Below are positions 1 through 5,161 of a DNA stretch of 5,513 nt, in pieces (the stretch's first letter is position 1; each line of letters begins with the position of its first letter). The notes beneath the pieces were generated by a model, which saw nothing but the letters and a program-made list of their open reading frames with translations, was not told the DNA's origin and did not search any database. Source of the stretch: Leucobacter sp. (GTDB lineage Bacteria; Actinomycetota; Actinomycetes; Actinomycetales; Microbacteriaceae); the NCBI GenBank assembly GCA_017990305.1, contig JAGNOB010000153.1, forward strand, positions 1-5,513, read 5' to 3'. A program made the translations under genes and the position numbers.

Positions 1-1
1 C

Positions 2-847
2 CCGCGCGGCGAAATACTTCCCGCCCCGCCTGGCGGTTGCCCGGCGCCCGTTCCTGAGCTCGGGTACGCCGTGTGGCTCCAGCGCTCCGGCATCGCAGGC
101 CCCAACGACGGCCTCATTCTTGAGCGACTCTCGATCGCGCTCTGTGCGCGCCACGGCGGTGCTCGCGAGCAGGGCCGCCGGGGGCTCGGCCTCCTCCTCG
201 ATGCCTCGGCTCCGCTCGCCGAACGCAGCGCGACGGCTGACGCGCTCGGTCTGCGCAGCGGCGACACCTACCGGGTGGTACTCGCGCCGCTCTTCGCAGT
301 GTGGGATCGTCACCCCGCAGGCCCCGAGGATGTCATCAGCACCCGCTTCGGTCCGTTGCACGCGGTACTCACCGCGGAGCACTACGAGCCGTTCCATGCG
401 AACCCGTGCGGTATCGGGTCTGCACACCAGGTCGCGGGCCTGCCGCGGTCGTTGCGCAGTGCACTCACTGCGCTCCGGTTGAGTGAGCCGGGCTCACCCC
501 CGGTGAGCGCGGACGCCTACGGCGGACTCCTCGACGCGATCCCCGCAGACGAAGACGACGCCCCACACGCTGATGCGGCCGCCGTGGCCCGCATCGCCGA
601 GCGGTCTTGGGGTCTGGAAACCGTCGCCGCCCTCGTCGAATTTCAGACGGTCAGGGAAACCGCCCGTGCCCTCGGCGTGCATCACAGCACACTGCAACAC
701 CGTCTCACCGCGATTACCGACGAGCTCGGCTTCACCGCGACCGAAGGGCTCGGCAGGGCACGCCTCGCGACCGCGTATCTGACGCACCGAGTGCGCACAT
801 CTCGGGTGATGGAAGCACCGCCGCCCGAACACCAACGGCGAGTCTGA
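2..847 (+). CDS. PucR/CdaR-type transcriptional regulator, C-terminal part (5' truncated)
   Basis: The frame is open from the window edge with no stop, so the true start lies outside; a GTG at 71 is in frame but unlikely to be the real start. About 281 residues are visible. The C-terminal 60-70 residues hold a helix-turn-helix with the pattern of the PucR C-terminal domain: TVRETARALGVHHSTLQHRL, then an ELG turn and a helix with ARLATAYL. The middle part (for example GIGSAHQVAGLPRSLRSAL) resembles the degenerate GGDEF-like segment these regulators carry before the HTH. The family generally binds DNA through the HTH and senses metabolites through N-terminal domains not seen here, so target and ligand are unknown. 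The C-terminal tail after the HTH is short and Arg/Pro-rich. The gene converges with rplL, and its stop is 15 bases from a shared hairpin. Family call is fairly sure; specific function is not. Confidence 0.8.
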   Translation, partial: PRGEILPAPPGGCPAPVPELGYAVWLQRSGIAGPNDGLILERLSIALCARHGGAREQGRRGLGLLLDASAPLAERSATADALGLRSGDTYRVVLAPLFAVWDRHPAGPEDVISTRFGPLHAVLTAEHYEPFHANPCGIGSAHQVAGLPRSLRSALTALRLSEPGSPPVSADAYGGLLDAIPADEDDAPHADAAAVARIAERSWGLETVAALVEFQTVRETARALGVHHSTLQHRLTAITDELGFTATEGLGRARLATAYLTHRVRTSRVMEAPPPEHQRRV

Positions 848-862
848 CGCCGCCCAACGCAA

Positions 863-896
863 AAGGTGGGCCGCCCCTTCCGGGACGACCCACCTT
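863..896 (-). terminator. Intrinsic terminator of the rplJ-rplL operon
   Basis: An 8-bp perfect stem (AAGGTGGG at 863-870 with CCCACCTT at 889-896) is extended inside by a second C/G-rich pairing (CCCC against GGG) around a short loop. Read on the minus strand, the stem ends in a run of four T, two of them in the stem, about 20 bases past the rplL stop. On the plus strand the downstream side is poor in T, so it is better as the rplL terminator, but the stem could also end transcripts of the convergent PucR-type gene. A smaller hairpin (899-916; GTTCGC against GCGA-AC with a 2-base bulge) lies between it and the rplL stop. Confidence 0.8.
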
Positions 897-916
897 CAGT
901 TCGCTAGAGCGAGAAC

Positions 917-1294
917 TTACGCAAGCTTTACGCCAGCGCCAGCTTCCTCGAGCTTAGCCTTTGCCTCTTCAGCTGCGTCCTTCTTTGCAGCCTCGAGAAC
1001 AGTCTTCGGTGCCTCTTCGACGAGTGCCTTAGCCTCGCCGAGGCCCAGGCCGGTGAGCTCGCGCACAACCTTGATGACCTGGATCTTCTTGTCGCCAGCC
1101 GACTCGAGAACGACGTCAAACTCGTCCTTCTCTTCGACAGCCTCAGCAGCAGGAGCTGCAGCAGCAGCAACTGCGACGGGAGCAGCAGCCGAAACGTCGA
1201 ACTCCTCCTCGAACGCCTTAACGAAGTCCGAGAGCTCGATGAGGGTCAGGCCCTTGAACTGCTCAAGCAGTTCTTCAGTCGAAAGCTTAGCCAT
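917..1294 (-). CDS. rplL: 50S ribosomal protein L7/L12
   Basis: The 125-residue product has the full L7/L12 plan and the family's usual length. Residues 1-33 are the N-terminal dimerization domain that docks on L10 ([20 protein letters not shown]). Residues 36-54 are an Ala/Pro/Val-rich flexible hinge. Residues 57-125 are the globular C-terminal domain that recruits EF-Tu, EF-G and other translational GTPases, with the conserved core [21 protein letters not shown] and a Lys/Glu-rich end. The ATG start is preceded by an AGGAG (1302-1306 on the minus strand) with a 7-base spacer. It is the second gene of an operon with rplJ, 72 bases downstream of it, and ends in a strong intrinsic terminator. 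The separate good RBS fits the need for several L12 copies per L10. rpoB does not follow; a convergent regulator gene does. Confidence 0.98.
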   Translation of the reverse strand: MAKLSTEELLEQFKGLTLIELSDFVKAFEEEFDVSAAAPVAVAAAAAPAAEAVEEKDEFDVVLESAGDKKIQVIKVVRELTGLGLGEAKALVEEAPKTVLEAAKKDAAEEAKAKLEEAGAGVKLA

Positions 1295-1347
1295 GGTGAT
1301 TCTCCTTGATGTTTGCCCTGCACATCGCGCAGGAACAGTGTGTTTCA

Positions 1348-1366
1348 GGTCGGCGGGTGCCGATCC
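1348..1366 (-). other. Hairpin in the rplJ-rplL spacer
   Basis: Directly after the rplJ stop, the minus-strand RNA can fold into a stem of about 7 bp (GG-UCGGC with GCCGA-CC, one A bulged) around an ACCC loop. No T-run follows, so it is not a complete intrinsic terminator. It could stabilise or process the mRNA between the two cistrons, or shape translation of rplL, whose AGGAG is about 40 bases further on. This role is inferred from position only. Confidence 0.4.
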
Positions 1367-1876
1367 TTAAGCGTCCTGCTTCTCCTGCAGCGCGCCGAAG
1401 CCGCGAGCGGCCTTAGCGGGCAGAGCGTTGAACAGCTGTGCAGCGCCGATCAGCGAAGCCTTCATGGCGCCAGCGGCCTTAGCCAACAGCACCTCACGGC
1501 TCTCGAGATCGGCAAGCTTGCCTACCTCAGCGGCGGTCAAGGGCTTGCCATCGAAGTAGCCAGCCTTGATCACCAAAAGAGGGTTTGCCTTGGCGAAGTC
1601 ACGCAGTGCCTTCGCGACGGTGACAGTGTCACCGTGCACGAACGCGAGTGCCGACGGGCCAGCGAGCTCGTCGTCAAACGCGGTGATTCCGGCCTTGTTA
1701 GCCGCAATCTTGGTCAGCGTGTTCTTCGCCACAGCGTATGTCGCGTGCTCGCGGATGCTGTTGCGGAGTTCCCGCAACTGAGCAACCGTGAGACCGCGGT
1801 ACTCAGTCAGCAGAACGGCGCCCGACTCTTCAAACTGCTTCTGAAGATCGGCGACCGTAGCGTCCTTCGTTGCCAT
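1367..1876 (-). CDS. rplJ: 50S ribosomal protein L10
   Basis: The 169-residue product matches L10 in length and architecture. The N-terminal half is the rRNA-binding domain, with the family signature [15 protein letters not shown] (24-38) and VAKNTL (49-54), then the GPSA turn (73-76). The last 30 or so residues ([19 protein letters not shown] onward) form the long Ala-rich helix on which L7/L12 dimers sit. L10 anchors the stalk to 23S rRNA and, as a complex with L12, is the known autoregulator of its own operon in several bacteria. The ATG start is supported by AAGGGAG (GGGAG at 1881-1885, minus strand), with a rather short 4-base spacer. A long leader with an attenuator lies upstream, and rplL follows in the same transcript. 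Confidence 0.98.
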   Translation of the reverse strand: MATKDATVADLQKQFEESGAVLLTEYRGLTVAQLRELRNSIREHATYAVAKNTLTKIAANKAGITAFDDELAGPSALAFVHGDTVTVAKALRDFAKANPLLVIKAGYFDGKPLTAAEVGKLADLESREVLLAKAAGAMKASLIGAAQLFNALPAKAARGFGALQEKQDA

Positions 1877-1949
1877 GGCGCTCCCTTAGTTGTCGTATCC
1901 GGGGCGGCGAATGCCTCCCGGCGGCCGTGCCGCACGAAGCAACTCCTGG

Positions 1950-1985
1950 AAAAGGAAAAAGCTCCGGCGCGCACGCACGGAGCTT
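1950..1985 (-). terminator. Attenuator-type intrinsic terminator in the rplJ leader
   Basis: On the minus strand an 8-bp perfect stem (AAGCTCCG at 1985-1978 with CGGAGCTT at 1966-1959) is extended by GCG/CGC inside, with one bulged base and a 4-base loop. It runs straight into a T-rich tract (TTTTTCCTTTTCC, its first two T being the end of the stem). It lies about 75-110 bases upstream of the rplJ ATG and points in the same direction, so it would stop rplJL transcripts before the genes. No minus-strand gene lies close upstream that it could simply terminate. Attenuation upstream of rplJL is known in some Gram-positives such as Bacillus subtilis; its use here is inferred. Confidence 0.75.
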
Positions 1986-2019
1986 CGAGATTCACGGAAC
2001 TTGCATTCACGCTTCAAGG

Positions 2020-2089
2020 AGTTCGTACCTGCGCTGGTCCCCACTTCTCCATTGCTGGATCCGTGAGCGTTCCGAAGTTCTTGCGAACT
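2020..2089 (-). ncRNA. L10-type ribosomal protein leader RNA (autoregulatory 5' UTR of rplJL)
   Basis: Folding the minus-strand RNA by eye gives a nested structure. An outer stem pairs AGUUCG (2089-2084) with CGAACU (2025-2020). A middle stem pairs ACUUC (2078-2074) with GAAGU (2047-2043). An apical stem pairs UCCA (2059-2056) with UGGA (2051-2048) around a GCAA tetraloop. A 14-base asymmetric strand (2073-2060, containing AACGCUCACGG) and the 2042-2026 strand (CCAGCGCAGG) stay unpaired or form internal loops. Position, size and these purine-rich internal loops resemble the L10 leader family that binds the L10-(L12) complex. The leader probably starts near 2110 and continues into the attenuator. 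The family assignment is from memory and position, not a covariance search. Confidence 0.7.
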
Positions 2090-2115
2090 TTACCGGCGGT
2101 CTTGGGCCAGGGAAA

Positions 2116-2145
2116 ATACTATCACACCGGCGCGAGCAGAGAAAA
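2116..2145 (-). promoter_or_regulatory. Candidate promoter of rplJ-rplL
   Basis: On the minus strand TAGTAT (2121-2116) fits a -10 box with the key A and final T, and is immediately preceded by TGA, an extended -10 element. A weak -35 candidate, TTTTCT (2145-2140), lies 18 bases further upstream. Transcription would start near 2109-2110, just before the leader RNA structure, giving a 5' UTR of roughly 230 bases. The -10 is the convincing part; the -35 is a poor match to TTGACA. Confidence 0.5.
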
Positions 2146-2236
2146 CCGGCCGGCGCCCCGTGCACATTCTCAGGTTCCGTGGGCACGCTGGGAGTGGGCC
2201 GCAGGGCCACACCATCTGACGCAAAGGAGCTTCACC

Positions 2237-3043
2237 ATGGCAGAGCACACCACCCACGCCGTCACCCTCGACGTTGACGGCACCGTCGCCACGCTTACGT
2301 TTAACCGCCCCGAGCAGCGCAACTCGCTGAGCGACGCGCTCGTCGCCCAGTCGCTCGGCGCGATCGAAAAGCTCGTTGAGACGCCTGAGGTGCGCGTTCT
2401 CGTTCTCACCGGCGCGGGCAAACACTTCAGCGTTGGTGGCGACCTCGACAAGTTTTCGGCGGGCGAGTTCACGAGCGAAGGCATGCCGCTTGAGGCGAGC
2501 GTGCGTGAGCTCGTTGGAGCAACGCAGCTTTCGGTGCTGCTCCGCGAGAGCAGACTCCTCACCATTGCGGCCGTACGCGGCGCGTGCGCCGGGGCAGGGC
2601 TCTCGATCGCCTCGGCCTGCGACCTCCGGGTCGCCTCGGACACATCGGTCTTTCGCACGGCCTTCCTCGACGCCGGCCTGTCCGGCGACTTCGGCGGGAC
2701 CTGGCTCCTCACCCGGCTCCTCGGGGAGGCCAAGGCGAAGGAGCTCTTCCTGCTCAATGAGAAGTTCGATGCGGCCGAGGCGCACAGGCTCGGGCTCGTG
2801 ACCCGTGTCTTCGCCGACGCCGAGCTCATGGCCGGGGCACTCGCGCTGGCCGAGCAACTCGCGGCGAAGCCACCGATCGCACTGCGCCACGTGAAGCAGA
2901 ACCTCACTGACACGACACCAGACTTCGCGCTGGCCATCGGCAGGGAGGCCTACCGCAACATTGTCAGTGGACGCACTGCTGACGCCGTGGAGGCCGCAAC
3001 CGCGTTCCTAGAGAAGCGAACGCCGATGTTCACCGGGAAGTAG
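2237..3043 (+). CDS. Enoyl-CoA hydratase/isomerase (crotonase) superfamily protein
   Basis: The 268-residue product has the length and fold signatures of crotonases acting on acyl-CoA thioesters: FNRPEQRNSLS (22-32), the first oxyanion-hole segment HFSVGGDL (63-70), the second oxyanion-hole segment GACAGAGLSIASACDLRVAS (115-134), then AFLDAGLSGDFGGTWLLTRLLG (142-163). The C-terminal part has ALRHVKQNL and a C-terminal helix. Against rat enoyl-CoA hydratase by eye, Glu144 corresponds to Ser123 and Glu164 to Phe143, so both classical hydratase acids are absent. Asp151 sits where some isomerases of the family have a catalytic acid. An isomerase or another CoA reaction is therefore more likely than hydration. 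The ATG is chosen for its AAAGGAG (2223-2229) with a 7-base spacer; the same frame stays open far upstream only by chance, antisense to rplJ. No pathway partner is adjacent, so the substrate is unknown. Confidence 0.9.
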   Translation: MAEHTTHAVTLDVDGTVATLTFNRPEQRNSLSDALVAQSLGAIEKLVETPEVRVLVLTGAGKHFSVGGDLDKFSAGEFTSEGMPLEASVRELVGATQLSVLLRESRLLTIAAVRGACAGAGLSIASACDLRVASDTSVFRTAFLDAGLSGDFGGTWLLTRLLGEAKAKELFLLNEKFDAAEAHRLGLVTRVFADAELMAGALALAEQLAAKPPIALRHVKQNLTDTTPDFALAIGREAYRNIVSGRTADAVEAATAFLEKRTPMFTGK

Positions 3044-3056
3044 GCCGCTGTCGGCC
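3043..3056. terminator. Small stem-loop between convergent crotonase and response regulator genes
   Basis: A 5-bp GGCCG/CGGCC stem with a 4-base CTGT loop begins on the last base of the crotonase stop codon and lies within the 21-base convergent spacer. Neither side has a T-run, so termination by this element alone is doubtful. It is reported because it is the only structure in the spacer. Confidence 0.25.
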
Positions 3057-3064
3057 ACCTGCCA

Positions 3065-3787
3065 CTAGTCGGCTGGCTTGAGCATGTACCCCGCGCCGCG
3101 CACCGTGTGAATCATCGCGGGTCGGCCCGCGTCGATCTTGCGGCGGAGGTACGAAATGTACAGCTCAACCACGGTCGGCTTGCCGTCGAAGTCGTAGCTC
3201 CAGACACGGTCGAGGATCTGCGCCTTCGAGAGCACGCGGCCGGAGTTGCGCATGAGATACCGCAGCAGCTCGAACTCGGTGTTCGTCAGCTGGATAATCT
3301 CGCCGGAGCGCGACACCTCGTAGCTGTCTTCGTTGAGCTCGAGATCGCCGACGCGAAGAATGGGGTTGGGCTGCGACGCGAGGCGAAGCTGCGAGCGTCG
3401 CACGAGCCCGCGCAGCCGGGCCAGCAGTTCCTCCAGGCTGAACGGCTTGACAACGTAGTCATCGCCGCCGGCAGTGAGACCAGCAACTCGCTCCTCGACA
3501 GAGTCGAGGGCGGTCAAGAACAGCACGGGGAATACTTCTCCCTTCGCGCGCACTTTCGACAGCAACTGCATCCCGTCAAAGTCGGGAAGCATAATGTCGA
3601 ACACCGCCACATCGGGCTGGAATTCGGCAATTGCCTCGAGCGCCTCAGCGCCTGATGCAGCAGAACGAACTTCCCAACCTTCATAGCGAAGGGCCATGGC
3701 AATGAGTTGCGTTATCGACTCCTCGTCATCTACGACGAGTGCACGCACCATTGTTCCATCATGTCTCGTGAGTGTCTCGGCAACCAT
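3065..3787 (-). CDS. OmpR/PhoB-family response regulator transcription factor
   Basis: With the ATG at 3787 the product has 240 residues, typical of the family. Residues 14-130 are the receiver: acidic pair Asp20/Asp21 in LVVDDEE, phospho-acceptor Asp64 in VFDIMLPD, Thr92 in LFLTALD, and Lys114 in DDYVVKPFSLEEL. Residues 145-237 are the OmpR winged helix, with TNTEFELLRYLM, RVLSKAQILDRVW, VVELYISYLRRKID and the wing IHTVRGAGYML. All phosphorylation residues are present. The N-terminal stretch LTRHDG before the receiver matches what I recall of actinobacterial relatives, which favours 3787 over an internal ATG at 3751 or the far-upstream starts that would overlap the divergent nuclease gene. 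No start has a good Shine-Dalgarno, so leaderless translation is possible. No histidine kinase gene is adjacent, so partner and targets are unknown. Confidence 0.93.
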   Translation of the reverse strand: MVAETLTRHDGTMVRALVVDDEESITQLIAMALRYEGWEVRSAASGAEALEAIAEFQPDVAVFDIMLPDFDGMQLLSKVRAKGEVFPVLFLTALDSVEERVAGLTAGGDDYVVKPFSLEELLARLRGLVRRSQLRLASQPNPILRVGDLELNEDSYEVSRSGEIIQLTNTEFELLRYLMRNSGRVLSKAQILDRVWSYDFDGKPTVVELYISYLRRKIDAGRPAMIHTVRGAGYMLKPAD

Positions 3788-3822
3788 GGGGTCTATAGTG
3801 CCTGCTCCGACTGGGCGCGGGC

Positions 3823-3900
3823 TGGGCACATTCTTTGCCCAACAGGTGTATACTCTAGAAGTTTCGGCCGTTATTACGTTACGCTCCATTCGATAACTCA
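3823..3900. promoter_or_regulatory. Divergent regulatory region with inverted repeat between response regulator and YqaJ-like gene
   Basis: The spacer 3788-3971 contains a locally AT-rich island (about 3831-3900), unlike its GC-rich surroundings. At 3823-3841 there is a perfect 6-bp inverted repeat, TGGGCA and TGCCCA, around 7 bases. Next to it, TATACT (3849-3854, +) and TAGAGT (3857-3852, -) are -10-like hexamers on opposite strands, but neither has a convincing -35. At 3874-3883 TTACG is repeated in tandem. The region probably carries promoters for both divergent genes, and the inverted repeat could be an operator. Exact promoters cannot be fixed by eye. Confidence 0.4.
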
Positions 3901-3971
3901 TCTCGTTACCCGTTTCCCCGCCACGCGGGCACCTGGCAGCGAGTCGCCCGGCGCCGTGGGAGAATGGCCCA

Positions 3972-4568
3972 GTGCTGAACCCCGATGTGTTTTCTGGAGC
4001 GCTTCGCTCGCGCATCGTCACTGACGGATCTGACCATAGCGCATGGATGCGTGCCCGATCGCGCGGCATCACCGCGACCGACGTCGCAAAGCTGTCGACT
4101 CCGCGCTCGATCGAAACAGCGGCTCGCGAAAAAATGTACGGCAGCAGATTCATCGGCAACGCTTACACCGAGCACGGCAAAGCTCGCGAACCGGTGATCG
4201 CAGCGTGGGTCGAACGCGAGCACGGGATCCTCCCGAGCGCAGCGCTCTTCCACGCGGAGACAGACCTGCGCCACCTCGCCACGCCCGACGGTGTCGTCGA
4301 GCGCGCCGGCGGCGCACTCGAGCTCGCTGAGATTAAGACGACAAACAAGGAGTGGCGGGTGATCCCCCGCAACTACCTCAGGCAGATCTGGTGGCAGCAG
4401 TACGTGCTGGGCGCGGAACGCACGCTCATGGTGTGGGAGCGGCACGAGAACTTTGTGCCCGTCGGCGAGCCCGAGTTCCGTTGGATCGACCGCGACGAGT
4501 CCGAGATTGAGCGTCTCGTGAACCTTGCTGGTGAGCTCATCGACGTGCTTATCGCGCGCACGACCTGA
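3972..4568 (+). CDS. YqaJ/lambda-exonuclease-fold nuclease (viral recombinase family)
   Basis: The 198-residue product fits the YqaJ family of PD-(D/E)XK nucleases, whose relatives resect DNA ends for single-strand-annealing recombination in phages. Visible motifs in order are GITATDVAKL (32-41), EHGKAREP with Glu73, TPDGVV with the metal-ligand candidate Asp106, ELAEIKTT with Glu120-Ile-Lys122 as the ExK motif, and the family helix YLRQIWWQQYVLG (135-147). The active site looks complete. Length is near the minimal nuclease domain, with no extra domains. The GTG start is supported by GGGAGA (3958-3963) with an 8-base spacer; an ATG between them is out of frame and stops after four codons. No RecT/Bet annealase or other phage gene is nearby, so this seems a resident single gene. 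It diverges from the response regulator and converges with the PH gene with only 5 bases between stops. Family is fairly sure; biological role is not. Confidence 0.85.
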   Translation: MLNPDVFSGALRSRIVTDGSDHSAWMRARSRGITATDVAKLSTPRSIETAAREKMYGSRFIGNAYTEHGKAREPVIAAWVEREHGILPSAALFHAETDLRHLATPDGVVERAGGALELAEIKTTNKEWRVIPRNYLRQIWWQQYVLGAERTLMVWERHENFVPVGEPEFRWIDRDESEIERLVNLAGELIDVLIARTT

Positions 4569-4573
4569 GGTCG

Positions 4574-5155
4574 CTACAGCGAAAACCCACTCGCGCGTAC
4601 CTGCTCGTCGTAGCTGCGCTCCGAGAGCTCCTGCAGCGCTGCGTGCAGGGTCTTCAGGCCTGGCGCGTCGGGAATCCGCACGGCCTCGGCGCCGATGTAC
4701 AGGTCGATATCGCCCGACCCCCACATCCGCTGGATCGGGTTTTGCTTGGACCGCACCTCACGTACGCGCCCGAGCGAGACCTCGGTGCGGTGCCTGACAA
4801 AGAAGCCGTGATGCATGATGACTCGGCGGGTCGTGACCACCGCGCGGCGCGCGAGCCAGCCAAGCAGCGGGCCGATCACGCCGAACGCGAGAACCAGGAG
4901 CGCGCCCGCTGACGCAGCGAGATTCATCCACAGCTCAGGCAGTGTGCCGATGAAGAAGCCAGCGAGGCCGGCAGTGAGGAAGAGGAGCACGATCGCCGGC
5001 GCCAGGTGCCTGCCGTGCCGACGCACTCGAACAACGATTTCCTCGGGCTGCAGCTGCATTCCACTCGCGCCTCGTGGCTCGGGCGCCGCAGCGGACGCCC
5101 AGGCGGGGGCATACCCGGCCGGGTCGGCTGACGGTGCTCCCTCGGCGGGGAGCAC
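4574..5155 (-). CDS. Bacterial PH-domain (YdbS-like) membrane protein
   Basis: From the GTG at 5155 the product has 193 residues. Residues 1-33 are Ala/Pro/Gly-rich and probably disordered. A basic stretch (VVRVRRHGRHL) precedes two membrane segments at about 50-70 (LAPAIVLLFLTAGLAGFFIG) and 79-100 (LAASAGALLVLAFGVIGPLL), forming a hairpin. The cytoplasmic bacterial PH-like domain (bPH2/DUF304 type) follows from about 106: VVTTRRVIMHHGFFVRHRTEVSLGRVREV, IDLYIGAEAVRIPDAPG, ending in LHAALQELS. The pattern of a TM pair, then a TTRR...hG.. strand set and the I.L..V strand, is typical of this family, whose function is poorly known. Three starts are possible: ATG 5188 (no spaced SD, perhaps leaderless), GTG 5155 (AGGAG 6 bases upstream, chosen), and ATG 5059 (just before the conserved part). 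It lies downstream of and co-directional with the partial gene at the window end and may share its transcript. Confidence 0.8.
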   Translation of the reverse strand: MLPAEGAPSADPAGYAPAWASAAAPEPRGASGMQLQPEEIVVRVRRHGRHLAPAIVLLFLTAGLAGFFIGTLPELWMNLAASAGALLVLAFGVIGPLLGWLARRAVVTTRRVIMHHGFFVRHRTEVSLGRVREVRSKQNPIQRMWGSGDIDLYIGAEAVRIPDAPGLKTLHAALQELSERSYDEQVRASGFSL

Positions 5156-5159
5156 CGTC
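5130..5159 (-). repeat. Perfect 12-bp inverted repeat covering the PH gene start
   Basis: GACGGTGCTCCC (5130-5141) and its exact reverse complement (5148-5159) flank the 6-base loop TCGGCG. It is the longest perfect stem I found in the window. On the minus strand it contains the GTG at 5155-5153 in its 5' arm and begins 2 bases after the AGGAG (5166-5162). No T-run follows on either strand, so it is not a complete intrinsic terminator. If the ATG at 5188 is the start it lies in codons 10-20; if 5155, it sequesters the start codon; if 5059, it is in the leader. Confidence 0.8.
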
Positions 5160-5161
5160 GT

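Noticed and set aside
2194..2210. Imperfect hairpin just upstream of the crotonase RBS
   Set aside because: The stem has a central G-G mismatch and a 3-base loop, does not cover the RBS, and lacks support as a regulatory element.
1313..2236. Open frame continuing more than 300 codons upstream of the crotonase ATG, antisense to rplJ
   Set aside because: It is antisense to a certain ribosomal protein gene and its leader, has no family features, and the crotonase has a clear RBS and conserved start at 2237. Long open frames opposite GC-rich genes are expected.
2090..2937. Two long minus-strand frames (about 255 and 266 codons) opposite the crotonase
   Set aside because: They lie in shadow frames of a well-supported gene, are rich in Arg/Ser/Pro in the way of GC-rich antisense frames, and have no recognisable domain.
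3917..3929. CCCGC-CAC-GCGGG hairpin upstream of the nuclease gene
   Set aside because: A 5-bp G/C stem with a 3-base loop is common by chance here, and nothing ties it to regulation.
3788..3971. Looked for an actinobacterial LexA box (CGAAC-N4-GTTCG) controlling the nuclease gene
   Set aside because: No site with both half-sites was seen in the spacer, so SOS control is not supported by sequence.
3788..4159. N-terminal extension of the response regulator up to 364 residues
   Set aside because: It would run through the divergent promoter region and antisense to the nuclease gene, and the extra residues resemble no response regulator domain.
3906..4724. 272-codon minus-strand frame opposite the nuclease gene
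   Set aside because: It overlaps both the YqaJ-type gene and the PH gene end, starts within the PH coding region in another frame, and shows no domain.
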